From: Hyphomicrobiaceae bacterium
GTDB taxonomy: Bacteria > Pseudomonadota > Alphaproteobacteria > Rhizobiales > Hyphomicrobiaceae
Reading direction: 5' to 3'
DNA length: 64,000 nt
NCBI GenBank assembly: GCA_020638035.1
Contig: JACKJI010000011.1
Coordinates: forward strand, 1-64,000
Shown piece by piece: positions 1 through 8,220 of this stretch. Each line of letters opens with the position of its first letter. The first letter of the stretch is position 1. Both the position numbers and the translations under genes were made by a program. Below the pieces are notes generated by a model that searched no databases, was not told where the DNA came from, and saw only the letters and a list, made by a program, of their open reading frames with translations.

Positions 1-2
1 TC

Positions 3-116
3 GGCATCGTCGCTGCAAAACTGTCACTGGAGACGGTCGAGATCGGCACCAGCTTCTGGCACATGGTTGATCTGGTCTGGGTGTTGCTGTTTCCGATCGT
101 CTACCTGATGCGCTGA
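3..116 (+). CDS. norE: NorE-like / haem-copper oxidase subunit III family protein, C-terminal end (partial)
   Basis: Only the last 37 residues are in the window. They form one membrane helix with the typical subunit III ending (FWHMVDLVWVLLFPIVYLMR), in which His and Asp lie at the start of the last helix. The short subunit IV/NorF-like gene directly downstream and the nir genes later in the window favour NorE, the accessory membrane protein of nitric oxide reductase, over a true cytochrome oxidase CoxC. The family call is firm; the NorE assignment rests on context. Confidence 0.7.
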   Translation, partial: GIVAAKLSLETVEIGTSFWHMVDLVWVLLFPIVYLMR

Positions 117-145
117 TCGGCGCGCCGAACGAGGATTGTGCAACG

Positions 146-442
146 ATGCCCCTTTGGAAGACCAAGCGCTCCTATTACCCGACCGTAACCAGCCTGCTCG
201 CGGCCTGGACGCTGCTGATGGTGCTTACCCTCGCTACCATGGTTTCCGGCCGCGTCACGCAACACGGCGGCCTTGGGCTCGCGCTTTTCCTTGCTCTGCT
301 GCTCGTCACCTGGGGCAAGGCCAACGTCATTCTGCGCGCCTACCTCAATCTGCGCACGGTACCCGCCGCAGCTGACGCCCTGGCAATCATCATTGCTCTC
401 ATTCTGGCGGTTGTCGCGACACTTTACGCGCTTGCGGTCTGA
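146..442 (+). CDS. norF: NorF-like small membrane protein (prokaryotic cytochrome c oxidase subunit IV family)
   Basis: This 98-residue protein has three predicted membrane helices (about residues 15-38, 44-64 and 75-97). The central helix carries the family-like WGKANVILRAYLNLR segment before a basic turn. It follows the norE-like gene after 29 bp, so the two are probably co-transcribed. NorE and NorF are known to support nitric oxide reductase assembly or activity in denitrifiers. A subunit IV of a haem-copper oxidase would look similar. The 15-bp-stem inverted repeat at 528-565 probably ends this transcript. Confidence 0.65.
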   Translation: MPLWKTKRSYYPTVTSLLAAWTLLMVLTLATMVSGRVTQHGGLGLALFLALLLVTWGKANVILRAYLNLRTVPAAADALAIIIALILAVVATLYALAV

Positions 443-527
443 GCCGGGCTGCCAGGGCGAAAGGCTGGCCCGGCATGATGGGCCTCACCTTGGCCTGCTC
501 TCGCTGTTTGTCCGCGTGTCTCATTCA

Positions 528-565
528 CGTCCTTGATTGAAATTCTCGCGTTTCAATCAAGGACG
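528..565. terminator. Perfect 15-bp inverted repeat downstream of norF
   Basis: CGTCCTTGATTGAAA pairs exactly with TTTCAATCAAGGACG across an 8-base loop. It lies 86 bp after norF and has no T-run, so it may be a factor-dependent or bidirectional terminator between norF and the convergent DUF2478 gene. The arms also contain TTGATTG/CAATCAA halves, but these are too far apart for an FNR site. Confidence 0.5.
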
Positions 566-630
566 ATCAGGCGCGGGTGCATGCTCATATTTCGTCGGAT
601 CGCAGGCCTGCTCGATCCACGTGTTGGGAG

Positions 631-674
631 CATGCTTTTCAAGCTGAACCGCTGTGCACGTCAGTTCGATGTGC
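631..674. repeat. Partial copy of the dispersed CTGAACCGC...CAGTT repeat
   Basis: The segment with AAGCTGAACCGCTGTGCAC resembles the repeat units at 20575-20620 and 44690-44842 (CTGAACCGC, then GCAC, then TTCAG/CAGTT). It lies in the gap between norF and the convergent DUF2478 gene. Similarity was judged by eye only. Confidence 0.4.
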
Positions 675-675
675 A

Positions 676-693
676 CTAGAGTCCGGACCCTAG
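676..693. repeat. Intergenic palindrome CTAGAGTCCGGACCCTAG, copy 1
   Basis: This near-perfect 18-bp palindrome is followed by GCATCC. A second copy with the same flanks (ACTAG, and GCATCC after it) lies at 3855-3880, so the two form a direct repeat of about 26 bp. It overlaps the stop codon of the DUF2478 gene. Confidence 0.6.
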
Positions 694-1274
694 GCATCCA
701 GAAGATGGCCGGGCGTCGACCTGGCCTGGTCTGGTTCGCCCATGCGAGACGCCGTTTCCGCCACCGCCTGATCGCACCACCCGATGATGGCACCAAGATC
801 GACCGGCAGGCTGTCCGCATAGGAGCCGGTGAACTTTTCCCACGCCTCCTGCTGTCCTTCGGCGACTGCGATCAGCACCGCCACATCAGCAGCAATCGCC
901 TGATCGATAACCTGGCGAAACCCATGCCCCTCCGCCTCGCGCTTTCCGAAGCGATTGAGGATGACGAGATCGCGCGGCTCGCTGAGCGACTGGGTGACAA
1001 GACCCACACTCGCCTCAAGTGCGAACGAATCCAACCGGCAACCCCGCGATTCCGGCCCTCGCTTCTCGGAGATGTCGATGCGCTGGCCGCTTGCCAAGTC
1101 CTCCAGCGTCATGTCGCAGCGGCATCGATCGCCGCCATCGGTGTTGTGCTGGATCGCGCCGGCAAGGCGCAGCCCGCTTGCCCGCAGCCGCTCCACCAGC
1201 GCCACCAGGAGATCGTCGATCCTCGGGCCATCGCCCGTTCCGTACAGTATTCCAGCGAGCCGCGGCTCCGCCAT
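690..1274 (-). CDS. DUF2478 domain protein (THEP1-like putative nucleotide-binding protein)
   Basis: This 194-residue protein starts with an AGILYGTGDG segment where related NTPases have a phosphate-binding loop. It continues with DMTLEDLASGQRIDISEKRG, SRGCRLD and LVILNRFGKREAEG, all features of DUF2478 proteins. Some family members sit near molybdate transport genes, but the biochemical role is unknown. I chose the ATG at 1274 because AGAGG lies a few bases upstream and the domain begins directly there; an in-frame ATG at 1397 would add 41 non-conserved residues. The stop codon is inside the palindromic repeat, so the extreme C-terminus may be repeat-derived. Confidence 0.65.
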   Translation of the reverse strand: MAEPRLAGILYGTGDGPRIDDLLVALVERLRASGLRLAGAIQHNTDGGDRCRCDMTLEDLASGQRIDISEKRGPESRGCRLDSFALEASVGLVTQSLSEPRDLVILNRFGKREAEGHGFRQVIDQAIAADVAVLIAVAEGQQEAWEKFTGSYADSLPVDLGAIIGWCDQAVAETASRMGEPDQARSTPGHLLDA

Positions 1275-1492
1275 GTCGCCACCTCTTGGAGAGATCGTGC
1301 GACCATGCAACACGCTCCGGAGGCCTTTGTCCATGCCGGGCGTCATGACTGCGAAAAATTGTCCGTCCGCTGCGTCTGCCGGCTCAACGGAAGGCACGGC
1401 CAGGACGAAACAAAAGGCGGGTGCCTAGCGGCCATCCGCCTCGTGTTGATTATGCACGATCTCAATGCGCCGCGATTGCCGCGGTCTGCACA

Positions 1493-3502
1493 TCAATCGT
1501 AGCTGATCTGCGGCGGCCATGACGGAACGATGCGGCGCGAATGCCTTGTTCGCTGCGGTCGGGCGTTGGCAGCGGGGCGCGGCGCGCCGAGCGATGCGCG
1601 ATACGCCACGAAGCTGCTCTCACCATCATCGCTGGCCGTTACCGTGCCTGGAGCACTGCGGAATGCAGAGTTGTCGTACCGCGTCGAACGTTCAATCTCC
1701 TCCACGCGGCGCTTGTGAATGCGGGCGGGATCGTTGTCTGCGATCGAACGCAAGGACTTGCCTTCGAGCGCCTGGACGATGCGGCGATCGTGGCCATAGA
1801 CGTCGCGCAACTGGCGCAATCCCCCGGCTCCGTCAGGGATCAGAGTGAAGTAGACGTTATGCACGGCAATCTTCTTGTCGAACTCGACCGTGTTGTTCTC
1901 CTCACCGGCCCGTCCCAGCAGCTCGGGAATGCGCTCAATGTCCCAACCTTGCACGTCCCGGAAAATCACCTCGGCGAGCTTGCGTGGATTGCGCACGCGG
2001 ATACAGCCGTGGCTGAACGTCCGCTCACTCGAGCTAAACAGTCCCTTGCTCGTCGTGTCGTGCATGTAAACCGAATGCCGGTTGGGGAACATGAACTTCA
2101 TCTCGCCCAGCGGGTTCCAGGCGCTCGGACCCTGAACGATGCTGATATAACGGATATCCGTATTGTCCCAACGGATCCGCCCGGCGTCGACCTCGCGGCC
2201 ATCCTTGACGATCTTCATGCCGCGCCGGCTCAGCACGTCGTGGTCACCGCCGCGCAGCCGGGGCAGCAGGTCTGTAATCTTGATGGAGTTGGGCACGCCC
2301 CATTGGGGCTTGAATACGATGTGCTCCATCGTATCGGAGAAAATCGGCGTCTGCTGGCCCGGTTGCCCGACGATGATCCGCTCCTGGTGGATGATCTCGC
2401 CGCCCCGGTAAAGGCGCGTCAGGAACTCGGGGATGTTGTTCCAGACGTGGATCTCGCCCAACTCGCGCGGCAGCCACCGCCAGCGCAGCATGTTGGCCTC
2501 GATCACGCGCACATCAGGCGCCTTGGGCAGCGGCGGCGGCCGATTGAGCAGTGCACGCAGGTCGTTGTTGATCTCTGGCCGGCGGCGTTTGCCGTTGCGG
2601 CGCATGTAGGCGCGGATCTCGTCGCCGAGTTCGCGGTCGAAGTGGGTTGCCTTGCCCTCGGCCGCCGGCAGATCAAGCCGCTGGCGCACGAGTGCGACAT
2701 CGGGATGGTCATCACCAACCTTCAGCACCGGACCATCGGGAATCTGTGCCGGCAACTCACGGGGCTCGGGCGCAAGCTTGCCAGTAGCGACGAGATAAGC
2801 CTTGCGCAGCGCCTCGAAGGTCGGATGCGATGGATGCAGCTTGCGCAGTTCCGCGCCGGGATCAGCCGCTGCCGAGACGCGTGCCAGCAGGTCGGCCGCC
2901 GGCGGCACCTGTGGTTTGTTGTCGAGCCAGAGCGAAATGCTGTTGGGCTCGAAGCGAAGACCGAATGCCTCTCGGGCATAGGCTATGATGGCAAGCGACA
3001 TATCGAGTTCGCTGCGAGCGAGTGCTGAGGGATCGTCAGCGTCGAGGCTCGGGATGTGGAACACAGTCGGGTCGAGCGCATAGTCGCCCGCGCGGGTCAT
3101 TTCAGCCGCTGCTTGCCGCGCCGCTTCGACGAAACCGCCTTCCTTCACCCAGAACGGGCCGGCCACTTCGCCGCCGTAGATGCTTCCCAGCTCGTCGAGC
3201 TGGGCACTCATTGCGGGATCACGCTCATCGGCCTTGCGCCGGGTAATCTCCTCGAGGATTCCGATCCGCAACGGCTTGAGATCAAGGGGGGCCAGGTCCG
3301 GCAATGCGACAGGCTGCAAGGCCGCCACCTGCTGTTCGCTGGTCATCGGTCGGACCGGGACCGGCGGCTTCACATACGGCCGACCGACGGGTATGTCGTC
3401 GGTCCACGTCCGTACTGGCGGCACAATATCGTCGGCCGATGCCCCTGAGACCGAAAACAGTACTGCGGCAACACCCCAAACCACCGACTTCGAAGAACGC
3501 AT
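1493..3502 (-). CDS. L,D-transpeptidase, YcbB/LdtD-like, with peptidoglycan-binding domain
   Basis: This 669-residue exported protein makes 3-3 cross-links in peptidoglycan in the periplasm. It has a signal peptide (residues 1-22, ending near SGASA). A large YcbB-type N-terminal region and a peptidoglycan-binding segment around HPDVALVRQRLDLP follow. The YkuD catalytic domain carries YMHDTTSKGLF and the nucleophile motif TFSHGCIRVRNP, with catalytic His and Cys present. The ATG at 3502 is chosen because the signal peptide begins there. It is transcribed toward the DUF2478 gene and is probably monocistronic. Confidence 0.88.
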   Translation of the reverse strand: MRSSKSVVWGVAAVLFSVSGASADDIVPPVRTWTDDIPVGRPYVKPPVPVRPMTSEQQVAALQPVALPDLAPLDLKPLRIGILEEITRRKADERDPAMSAQLDELGSIYGGEVAGPFWVKEGGFVEAARQAAAEMTRAGDYALDPTVFHIPSLDADDPSALARSELDMSLAIIAYAREAFGLRFEPNSISLWLDNKPQVPPAADLLARVSAAADPGAELRKLHPSHPTFEALRKAYLVATGKLAPEPRELPAQIPDGPVLKVGDDHPDVALVRQRLDLPAAEGKATHFDRELGDEIRAYMRRNGKRRRPEINNDLRALLNRPPPLPKAPDVRVIEANMLRWRWLPRELGEIHVWNNIPEFLTRLYRGGEIIHQERIIVGQPGQQTPIFSDTMEHIVFKPQWGVPNSIKITDLLPRLRGGDHDVLSRRGMKIVKDGREVDAGRIRWDNTDIRYISIVQGPSAWNPLGEMKFMFPNRHSVYMHDTTSKGLFSSSERTFSHGCIRVRNPRKLAEVIFRDVQGWDIERIPELLGRAGEENNTVEFDKKIAVHNVYFTLIPDGAGGLRQLRDVYGHDRRIVQALEGKSLRSIADNDPARIHKRRVEEIERSTRYDNSAFRSAPGTVTASDDGESSFVAYRASLGAPRPAANARPQRTRHSRRIVPSWPPQISYD

Positions 3503-4263
3503 TACGCCATCACCACCATACACTTGCCTTGCAGGCAGGCTTTCAGACCAGAGCGGCTCTGTTGGCACGACCCCGCCAACCGAACATCTCGTTACATGAT
3601 CAAAAGTTTAACGTCCAGATGTTGAAACGGCATATGAACTTCAACACAGTCGGGCCGCCATCCGCGCCACCACCAAGGCCCCGGCACGACATGATGCTGC
3701 ACCACTTCATCCACGAGCGGCAGACCCAGATCGGAAGCCTAACCCGAGCGAGGCGGAGCGCCAAACACGTAAGTTCGCCTGAACCTGGACAACTCTTTCT
3801 CGACAGAGCTCAGCACCGACACCATACTCAGGCGCCTTCATATTCCGCCCGCGACTAGGGTCCGGACCCTAACGCATCCCAACATGAAAACCCTGCTCCA
3901 GACGGGCACCAGAGATGGGAGAGCGCCGGTGGATCAAAATCCGGCCGCCGTGGTATACCACGGCTTGCCACATCACTTTCCTTCGCATAGAACTTTGACA
4001 GCAACGCGTTTGTTCCACGGGGGGCGACGTTTCCGTCCTGTTTGGCGCAAGCAGCATGCCGAACATGCACGCCAAATGGTCGATTCCAATCGGCTCGACA
4101 ATGTGTTGAACTTCACTGAGCTTGCGGTCCACGACGCCGACGGCGCAGCCGCAAGCCTGCTGGCCATCGCCTGAGCCGGCAACGCACATGAAGGCATCAG
4201 GAGGCGCGGACCGAACGGTCCACGACTCCGCAAGGTGCCCGCGAAAAGGGGGAGAGGGAGGCG
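3503..4263. other. 760-bp region without a convincing gene
   Basis: This holds the upstream region of the L,D-transpeptidase gene, the second palindrome copy (3856-3871) and the leader of the antiporter operon, which ends in a strong purine-rich ribosome-binding site (GGGAGAGGGAGGCG before 4264). A plus-strand reading frame ending at 4174 has a coding-like last 40 residues (LDNVLNFTELAVHDADGAA) but no recognisable start or family; it may be a gene remnant. Confidence 0.5.
3856..3871. repeat. Intergenic palindrome TAGGGTCCGGACCCTA, copy 2
   Basis: This perfect 16-bp palindrome is preceded by AC and followed by a GCATCC after two bases, matching the copy at 676-693. The two copies bracket the DUF2478 and L,D-transpeptidase genes. 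Confidence 0.65.
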
Positions 4264-4737
4264 ATGCGCGCGATCAGTCTGGCCATCACCATTCTGGTCT
4301 TCTGGCTCATTCTGTCAGGTCATTATACGCCATTCTTAGTGGCCATCGGCGTGATCTCGGTGCTCGCCGTGGTCGCCCTGTCAATCCGCATGGGCGTACT
4401 GGATGCGGAAGGCCACCCCGTCCACCTGCTCCCTGCCGCCGTCACCTACGTCCCTTGGCTGTTGTGGGAGATCCTGAAGTCGGCCTGGAGCGTGTCGAAA
4501 GCGATCCTGTCGCCGAGGCTACCAATCTCGCCGACCATGACCGTTGTCACCGCCAGCCAGCGGACCAACGCCGGGCTCGCCACCTACGCCAACTCGATAA
4601 CCCTGACGCCCGGCACGATAACCGTCGGCGTGCGCGGCAACGAGTTCACGGTGCATGCGCTCGTTCGCGAGGGTGCCGACGACGTCGAATCAGGTGGCAT
4701 GGACCAGCGCGTCCGCCAATTCGAGGGAGGGGCCTGA
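4264..4737 (+). CDS. mrpE: Mrp/MBH-type antiporter subunit E (MnhE)
   Basis: This 157-residue membrane protein has two N-terminal helices (about residues 4-40), a third near PAAVTYVPWLLWEILKSA, and a cytosolic domain with the conserved TANSITLTPGT-like sequence (TYANSITLTPGTITV) and HAL. It is the first gene of a ten-gene operon and has a strong Shine-Dalgarno sequence (GGGAGG). MrpE corresponds to MbhA of archaeal hydrogenase complexes. The next start codon follows this stop after only 2 bp, which suggests translational coupling. Confidence 0.9.
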   Translation: MRAISLAITILVFWLILSGHYTPFLVAIGVISVLAVVALSIRMGVLDAEGHPVHLLPAAVTYVPWLLWEILKSAWSVSKAILSPRLPISPTMTVVTASQRTNAGLATYANSITLTPGTITVGVRGNEFTVHALVREGADDVESGGMDQRVRQFEGGA

Positions 4738-4739
4738 CA

Positions 4740-5015
4740 ATGTTCATCGCCGCAACCATCGCCGTCCTCGCCGCCCTGACCTTGACGGTCTCGCGCGCGA
4801 TCCTGGGTCCGACCGTATTCGACCGTGTCCTGGCCGGAAACAGTGTCGGCACACTGGCGATCCTGCTGCTCGCCGTCGTCGGCTTCCTCACCGGCCGTCC
4901 CGAGTGGCTCGACATTGCGCTCACCTATGCGCTTCTCAACATCATCGGAACACTCGCGGTACTGAAGTTCTTCCGCTACGGCGATCTTGCCTATGACGAC
5001 GAGGACGGCGCCTGA
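4740..5015 (+). CDS. mrpF: Mrp/MBH-type antiporter subunit F (MnhF)
   Basis: This 91-residue protein has three membrane helices and the MrpF signature RAILGPTVFDRVLAGNSVG followed by a helix ending in FLTGRPEWLDIALTYALLN. It is part of the cation/proton antiporter membrane module and corresponds to MbhB. Its stop overlaps the start of the next gene (TGATG). A longer upstream reading frame exists, but the domain begins at this ATG, which sits directly after mrpE. Confidence 0.92.
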   Translation: MFIAATIAVLAALTLTVSRAILGPTVFDRVLAGNSVGTLAILLLAVVGFLTGRPEWLDIALTYALLNIIGTLAVLKFFRYGDLAYDDEDGA

Positions 5016-5380
5016 TGCAGCAGATCGTTGACCTTCTGAGCTGGGCTTTCATCCTGCTTGGCGCTTTCTTCCTGATCACTGGCGCGATCGGCCTCATACG
5101 CATGCCCGATGTCTATACGCGCATGCACGCCGCATCCGTGATCGACACGACGGGAGCAGGCTTCCTCGTGCTCGGGCTGATGCTTCAGGCCGGCCTCACA
5201 CTCGTGACCGTGAAGCTGCTGTTCATTTTGCTCATCTTCTACTTCACCAGCCCGGTCGTCTCCCATGCGCTGGCACAGGCAGCACTTGCCGCCGACGTTG
5301 AGCCGATGCTGGCCGAGGATCGCCGATCCCGCGGCCCGGCGCCGCCCGCCGATACGGCCAAGACATCGGAGTTGCCGTGA
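5015..5380 (+). CDS. mrpG: Mrp/MBH-type antiporter subunit G (MnhG)
   Basis: This 121-residue protein has three membrane helices and the conserved GAIGLIRMPDVYTRMHAAS motif of MrpG/PhaG proteins. The C-terminal 35 residues (Pro/Ala and charged) are cytosolic and not conserved. It corresponds to MbhC. It overlaps its upstream neighbour by 1 bp and its downstream neighbour's ATG through a GTGATGG junction. Confidence 0.92.
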   Translation: MQQIVDLLSWAFILLGAFFLITGAIGLIRMPDVYTRMHAASVIDTTGAGFLVLGLMLQAGLTLVTVKLLFILLIFYFTSPVVSHALAQAALAADVEPMLAEDRRSRGPAPPADTAKTSELP

Positions 5381-5943
5381 TGGTGAGCTTCATACAGGGC
5401 GTACTCCTGACGCTGCTTGCGGCCGTGACAATTGCCATCGTGCGCCAGCGCAATCTGTTCGGCGTGGTGATACTCGCCGGCATCTACTCTTTCCTTATGG
5501 CCTCGGTGATGATCGTCCTCGACGCGGTCGACGTCGCCATGACCGAGGCATCCGTGGGTGCCGGCATCTCGACAGTCGTGCTGCTGGCAGCCCTCTATCT
5601 TACCGGCTCGCGCGAATACCCCTCGGCCCATACCGCCGCCGTGCCACTGTTCGTCTCGGCTGTGACCGCTGTCGCGCTCATCTGGGGGACGAACGAGCTG
5701 CCGCGTTTCGGACTGGCCGACGCCCCGATCCATAGACATGTGGCACCGTCCTACCTTGAGGCATCGGCGAAGCATGAAATGCCGCCCAACGTCGTCACCG
5801 CGGTGCTCGCCGATTTCCGCGGCTACGACACGTTGGGCGAGACGACCGTTATCTTCACCGGTGGCGTCGGCGTGATGCTGCTGTTGCGCGGCCGCAGGAA
5901 GCGGTTGAAGTCCGGCAAAGAGGGCAAGGAGGGACGGGCATGA
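5380..5943 (+). CDS. Antiporter subunit with DUF4040 (MbhD/MrpA C-terminal-like) and MbhE-like regions
   Basis: This 187-residue membrane protein has helices near residues 2-20, 27-50, 58-77 and 88-105. The N-terminal part (LLAAVTIAIVRQRNLFGVVIL, AVDVAMTEASVGAG) is the DUF4040/MbhD domain that forms the C-terminal end of large MrpA proteins. After a soluble loop, the last part (FRGYDTLGETTVIFTGGVGVMLLL) resembles MbhE, with the RG(F/Y)DTLGE sequence. It therefore equals MbhD and MbhE joined, without the NuoL-like part of MrpA. An in-frame GTG at 5377 would add one residue; the ATG at 5380 is preferred. Confidence 0.82.
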   Translation: MVSFIQGVLLTLLAAVTIAIVRQRNLFGVVILAGIYSFLMASVMIVLDAVDVAMTEASVGAGISTVVLLAALYLTGSREYPSAHTAAVPLFVSAVTAVALIWGTNELPRFGLADAPIHRHVAPSYLEASAKHEMPPNVVTAVLADFRGYDTLGETTVIFTGGVGVMLLLRGRRKRLKSGKEGKEGRA

Positions 5944-6362
5944 AGCTTGACCTGATCCTGCGGGTTGGCGCGAAACTCATGCTGCCCTTCATCCTGATCT
6001 TTGCGCCCTACGTGCATTTTCATGGCGACTACGGTCCGGGCGGCGGCTTCCAGGCCGGCGTCATCATCGCTGCAGCTTTCATTCTCTACGCCATCATCTT
6101 CGGCCTCGATGCCGCCCGGCACATCGCGCCGCAAGGCCTCGTAGAGCGTCTCGTTCCGCTCGGCGTTCTGATTTACGCCGCGGCAGGCCTGCCGGCGATG
6201 CTGACCGGCCAGGGCCGCTATCTCGACTACGGCATTTTCGGGCATGACTTCCTGCATGCCCATGAATGGGGAATTCTGATCGTGGAGACAGGTGTGATCA
6301 CCACCGTGGCGAGCACCATGCTGGCCATCTTCTACGCCTTCGCCGACAGGGGGCGCCAATGA
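5940..6362 (+). CDS. mrpB: Mrp/MBH-type antiporter subunit B (MnhB)
   Basis: This 140-residue protein has four membrane helices and the MnhB signature YVHFHGDYGPGGGFQAGV (HG-x5-GGGFQ). It corresponds to MbhF. The start overlaps the preceding stop by 4 bp (ATGA), as in most junctions of this operon. Confidence 0.92.
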   Translation: MKLDLILRVGAKLMLPFILIFAPYVHFHGDYGPGGGFQAGVIIAAAFILYAIIFGLDAARHIAPQGLVERLVPLGVLIYAAAGLPAMLTGQGRYLDYGIFGHDFLHAHEWGILIVETGVITTVASTMLAIFYAFADRGRQ

Positions 6363-6724
6363 CAGGCTGGGAGGTCATCGCCGATCACTATAATTATTAC
6401 GTGACCATCTTCCTCATGGTCGCGGGCCTCTACATCGTCATCGCCCGCGGCAACATGATCAAGAAACTCGTCGGCCTGGGGCTCTTCCAGACGTCCGTCT
6501 ATCTGCTCTATCTGTCGCCGGGACGCATTATCGGAGGAACGGCACCGATCATCGACGAGAGGTTCTCGGTCTATTCGAACCCGCTGCCACACGTTCTGAT
6601 GCTGACAGCGATCGTCGTCGGTGTCGCAACCCTGGCGGTCGGTCTGGCGCTCGTCGTGCGCATCTCCGAGGAGTACGGCACGATCGACGAGGACGAGATC
6701 TTCGCCAAGGACGAGGATCAATGA
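6359..6724 (+). CDS. mrpC: Mrp/MBH-type antiporter subunit C (MnhC, NuoK-like)
   Basis: This 121-residue protein has three membrane helices and is related to NuoK of complex I. It carries YIVIARGNMIKKLVGLGLFQTSVYLL and DPLPHVLMLTAIVVG-like sequence (NPLPHVLMLTAIVVG). The ATG at 6359 overlaps the mrpB stop (ATGA). It corresponds to MbhG. The acidic C-terminus (EDEIFAKDEDQ) is probably cytosolic. Confidence 0.9.
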   Translation: MTGWEVIADHYNYYVTIFLMVAGLYIVIARGNMIKKLVGLGLFQTSVYLLYLSPGRIIGGTAPIIDERFSVYSNPLPHVLMLTAIVVGVATLAVGLALVVRISEEYGTIDEDEIFAKDEDQ

Positions 6725-8220
6725 CCGGCCTCGATGAGCACCTTCCGATTCTGCAGATTCTGGTGCCGCTGTTTGGCGCGATTCTGACAGCCTTCACCCG
6801 CTCGGGCGTGCTGGCCTGGACGATTGCGGCCATCGCAAGCGCCATCGCACCGTTCATCTCCGCCGGCCTGCTGATGCGGATCACGGAGACCGGCAAGCCC
6901 ATCTCCTATGTCATGGGATCGTGGGCGGCGCCTTGGGGCATCGAGTATCGTGTCGATCTTCTCAATGCGTTCGTCCTGCTTTTGATCTCGCTCATCGGCC
7001 TCGTCTCGATCCCCTATGCGCGCAAGAGCGTCGCCACGGAGATCGACTCCCACAAGCAGCCGTGGTTCTACACCATGTACCTGCTGTGCCTGTCGGGCCT
7101 GCTCGGCATCGTCATCACGGGAGACGCCTTCAACGCCTTCGTCTTCCTGGAGATCTCCTCGCTCGCCACCTACACCTTGATCGGGCTCGGCCGGCACCGT
7201 AGGGCGCTGCTTTCCGCCTACCAGTACCTGATCATGGGCACGATCGGCGCCACCTTCTACATCGTCGGCGTCGGCCTGCTCTACCTCGTCACAGGAACGT
7301 TGAATTTCGTCGACCTTGCCGCGCGCATCGGCCCGGCGATGCAGGAGTATCCGCGGCCGATCCTTGCCGCACTGGCCTTCATGACGGTTGGCATATCGCT
7401 GAAGCTCGCGCTTTTCCCACTGCACGTGTGGCTGCCCAACGCCTATGCCTATGCACCGTCCTTCGCCACGGCCTTCCTCGCCGGCACCGCAACCAAAGCG
7501 GCGATCTACCTGCTGATACGCATCTATTTCTCGGTGTTCGCCGTCGCCATCCCGTTCCGTCAGCTGCCGGTAACCGAGATCGTGCTGGTGCTGTCGCTGG
7601 CGGCCATGTTCATCGCCTCGTTCGCCGCCATATTCGAACAGAACGCCAAACGGATGCTGGCCTATTCGTCGGTGGCGCAGATCGGCTACATCACGCTCGG
7701 CATTGCTCTCGCCAACAAGATGGGCCTCGCCGGCAGCCTCGTCCATGTCTTCAACCACGCCATCATGAAGACTGCGCTGTTCTTTGCGCTCGGCGCCATG
7801 GCCTATCGCACGGGTGTCCTTAGCCTGCCTAGCCTGTCCGGCATCGGCCGCAAGATGCCCGTAACGACCGCCGCCTTTGTCGTTGCCGGCCTGGGACTTA
7901 TCGGCGTGCCAGGCACCGCCGGGTTCATATCGAAGTGGTACCTCGCCTTGGGCGCCATCGAACACGGCTGGACGTGGCTCGTCTTCCTCATCGTGCTGTC
8001 GAGCCTGCTTGCCGTCATCTACGTCGGCCGCTTTGTCGAGATCGCCTACTTCCGCGAGCCATCCGCTGATCTGGCTGGCGTCAGAGAACCACCGCCAACG
8101 ATGCTGCTGCCACTCCTCGCGCTCGCGTTCACAACCGTCTATCTGGGCTTCGACACGCGCCTTACCGGTGGCATCGCCACACGCATTGCCGAATTCCTGT
8201 TGGGAGGCTTCACGTCATGA
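6721..8220 (+). CDS. mrpD: Mrp/MBH-type antiporter subunit D (NuoL/M/N-like), copy 1
   Basis: This 499-residue polytopic protein of the proton-translocating quinone-oxidoreductase family has about 14 helices. It carries FVFLEISSLATYTLIGLG with the key Glu, KLALFPLHVWLPNAYAYAPS (ion-channel Lys and His), GTATKAAIYLL and AYSSVAQIGYITLG. It is the first of three such subunits here and holds the position of MbhH/MrpD. It overlaps mrpC by 4 bp. Confidence 0.9.
   Translation: MTGLDEHLPILQILVPLFGAILTAFTRSGVLAWTIAAIASAIAPFISAGLLMRITETGKPISYVMGSWAAPWGIEYRVDLLNAFVLLLISLIGLVSIPYARKSVATEIDSHKQPWFYTMYLLCLSGLLGIVITGDAFNAFVFLEISSLATYTLIGLGRHRRALLSAYQYLIMGTIGATFYIVGVGLLYLVTGTLNFVDLAARIGPAMQEYPRPILAALAFMTVGISLKLALFPLHVWLPNAYAYAPSFATAFLAGTATKAAIYLLIRIYFSVFAVAIPFRQLPVTEIVLVLSLAAMFIASFAAIFEQNAKRMLAYSSVAQIGYITLGIALANKMGLAGSLVHVFNHAIMKTALFFALGAMAYRTGVLSLPSLSGIGRKMPVTTAAFVVAGLGLIGVPGTAGFISKWYLALGAIEHGWTWLVFLIVLSSLLAVIYVGRFVEIAYFREPSADLAGVREPPPTMLLPLLALAFTTVYLGFDTRLTGGIATRIAEFLLGGFTS

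Noticed and set aside
3884..4174. Plus-strand frame of 96 residues upstream of mrpE
   Set aside because: Only the last 40 residues look coding-like; there is no ribosome-binding site and no family match. It overlaps a repeat at its start. Mentioned as a possible remnant only.
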